Below are positions 6,850 through 6,856 of a stretch of DNA of 6,856 nucleotides, piece by piece. The notes beneath the pieces are model-generated. The model was not told the DNA's origin, made no database searches, and saw nothing but the letters and a program-made list of their open reading frames with translations. The DNA is from an uncultured Thalassospira sp. GTDB lineage: Bacteria; Pseudomonadota; Alphaproteobacteria; Rhodospirillales_A; Thalassospiraceae. Positions within the stretch are counted from its first letter, which is position 1. Each line of letters opens with the position of its first letter. The position numbers and the translations under genes were made by a program. The DNA is taken from positions 1 to 6,856 of the forward strand of contig CAMPHD010000181.1 in assembly GCA_946885765.1 (NCBI GenBank). Direction: 5' to 3'.

Positions 6850-6856
6850 AAAAACA

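Larger units (their letters stand above)
6602..6856 (+). promoter_or_regulatory. Regulatory region for a gene starting beyond the window
   Basis: Non-coding stretch after the kinase stop. In order it holds two copies of a perfect palindrome, a possible IHF site, a sigma-54 promoter, a leader with an inverted repeat and a ribosome binding site at the very end. No intrinsic terminator for the kinase transcript is visible. The arrangement is that of an enhancer-dependent promoter reading rightward. The controlled gene is not in the window. Confidence 0.7.

Noticed and set aside
6785..6856. ATG at 6785 with a frame open to the window edge
   Set aside because: No ribosome site precedes it, and it would place a strong GGGAGG site inside its own coding sequence. 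A start just after 6856 fits better, though this cannot be excluded without more sequence.

Overview
The window looks like chromosomal DNA of a moderately GC-rich alphaproteobacterium, possibly a marine Rhodospirillales member such as Thalassospira. That placement is an inference from codon use, protein style and gene content, and nothing in the sequence proves it. All identified genes are on the + strand. No mobile elements, CRISPR arrays, tRNA or rRNA genes were seen.

Left part (1-3030), iron acquisition. The window opens inside the 3' end of a FhuF-like siderophore-iron reductase gene, cut by the left edge. A 246-bp gap follows with a good Fur-box match (717-731) and a 16-codon upstream reading frame. 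Next is a complete TonB-dependent outer-membrane receptor with signal peptide, TonB box, plug and barrel, closed by a strong intrinsic terminator (2991-3029). The likely scheme is that the receptor imports a ferric siderophore when iron is scarce and the FhuF-like protein helps release the iron by reduction in the cytoplasm.

Right part (3030-6601), a two-component system. A full NtrC-type response regulator (REC, sigma-54 AAA+ domain, Fis-type HTH) overlaps by one base (TGATG) with a membrane sensor histidine kinase. The kinase has a large periplasmic Cache-type sensor, HAMP, coiled coil, HisKA and HATPase domains.

Right edge (6602-6856), a regulatory region. It holds two identical 13-bp perfect palindromes about four helical turns apart, a possible IHF site, a sigma-54 (-24/-12) promoter with exact spacing, a leader with an inverted repeat, and a Shine-Dalgarno sequence seven bases from the window end. 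This is the layout expected for a promoter driven by the adjacent regulator. The most informative reading is that the pair senses a periplasmic ligand and switches on the gene or operon starting just beyond the window. The parts are all of known types. I found no evidence for a wholly undescribed system; the best new element is the predicted operator/promoter module.
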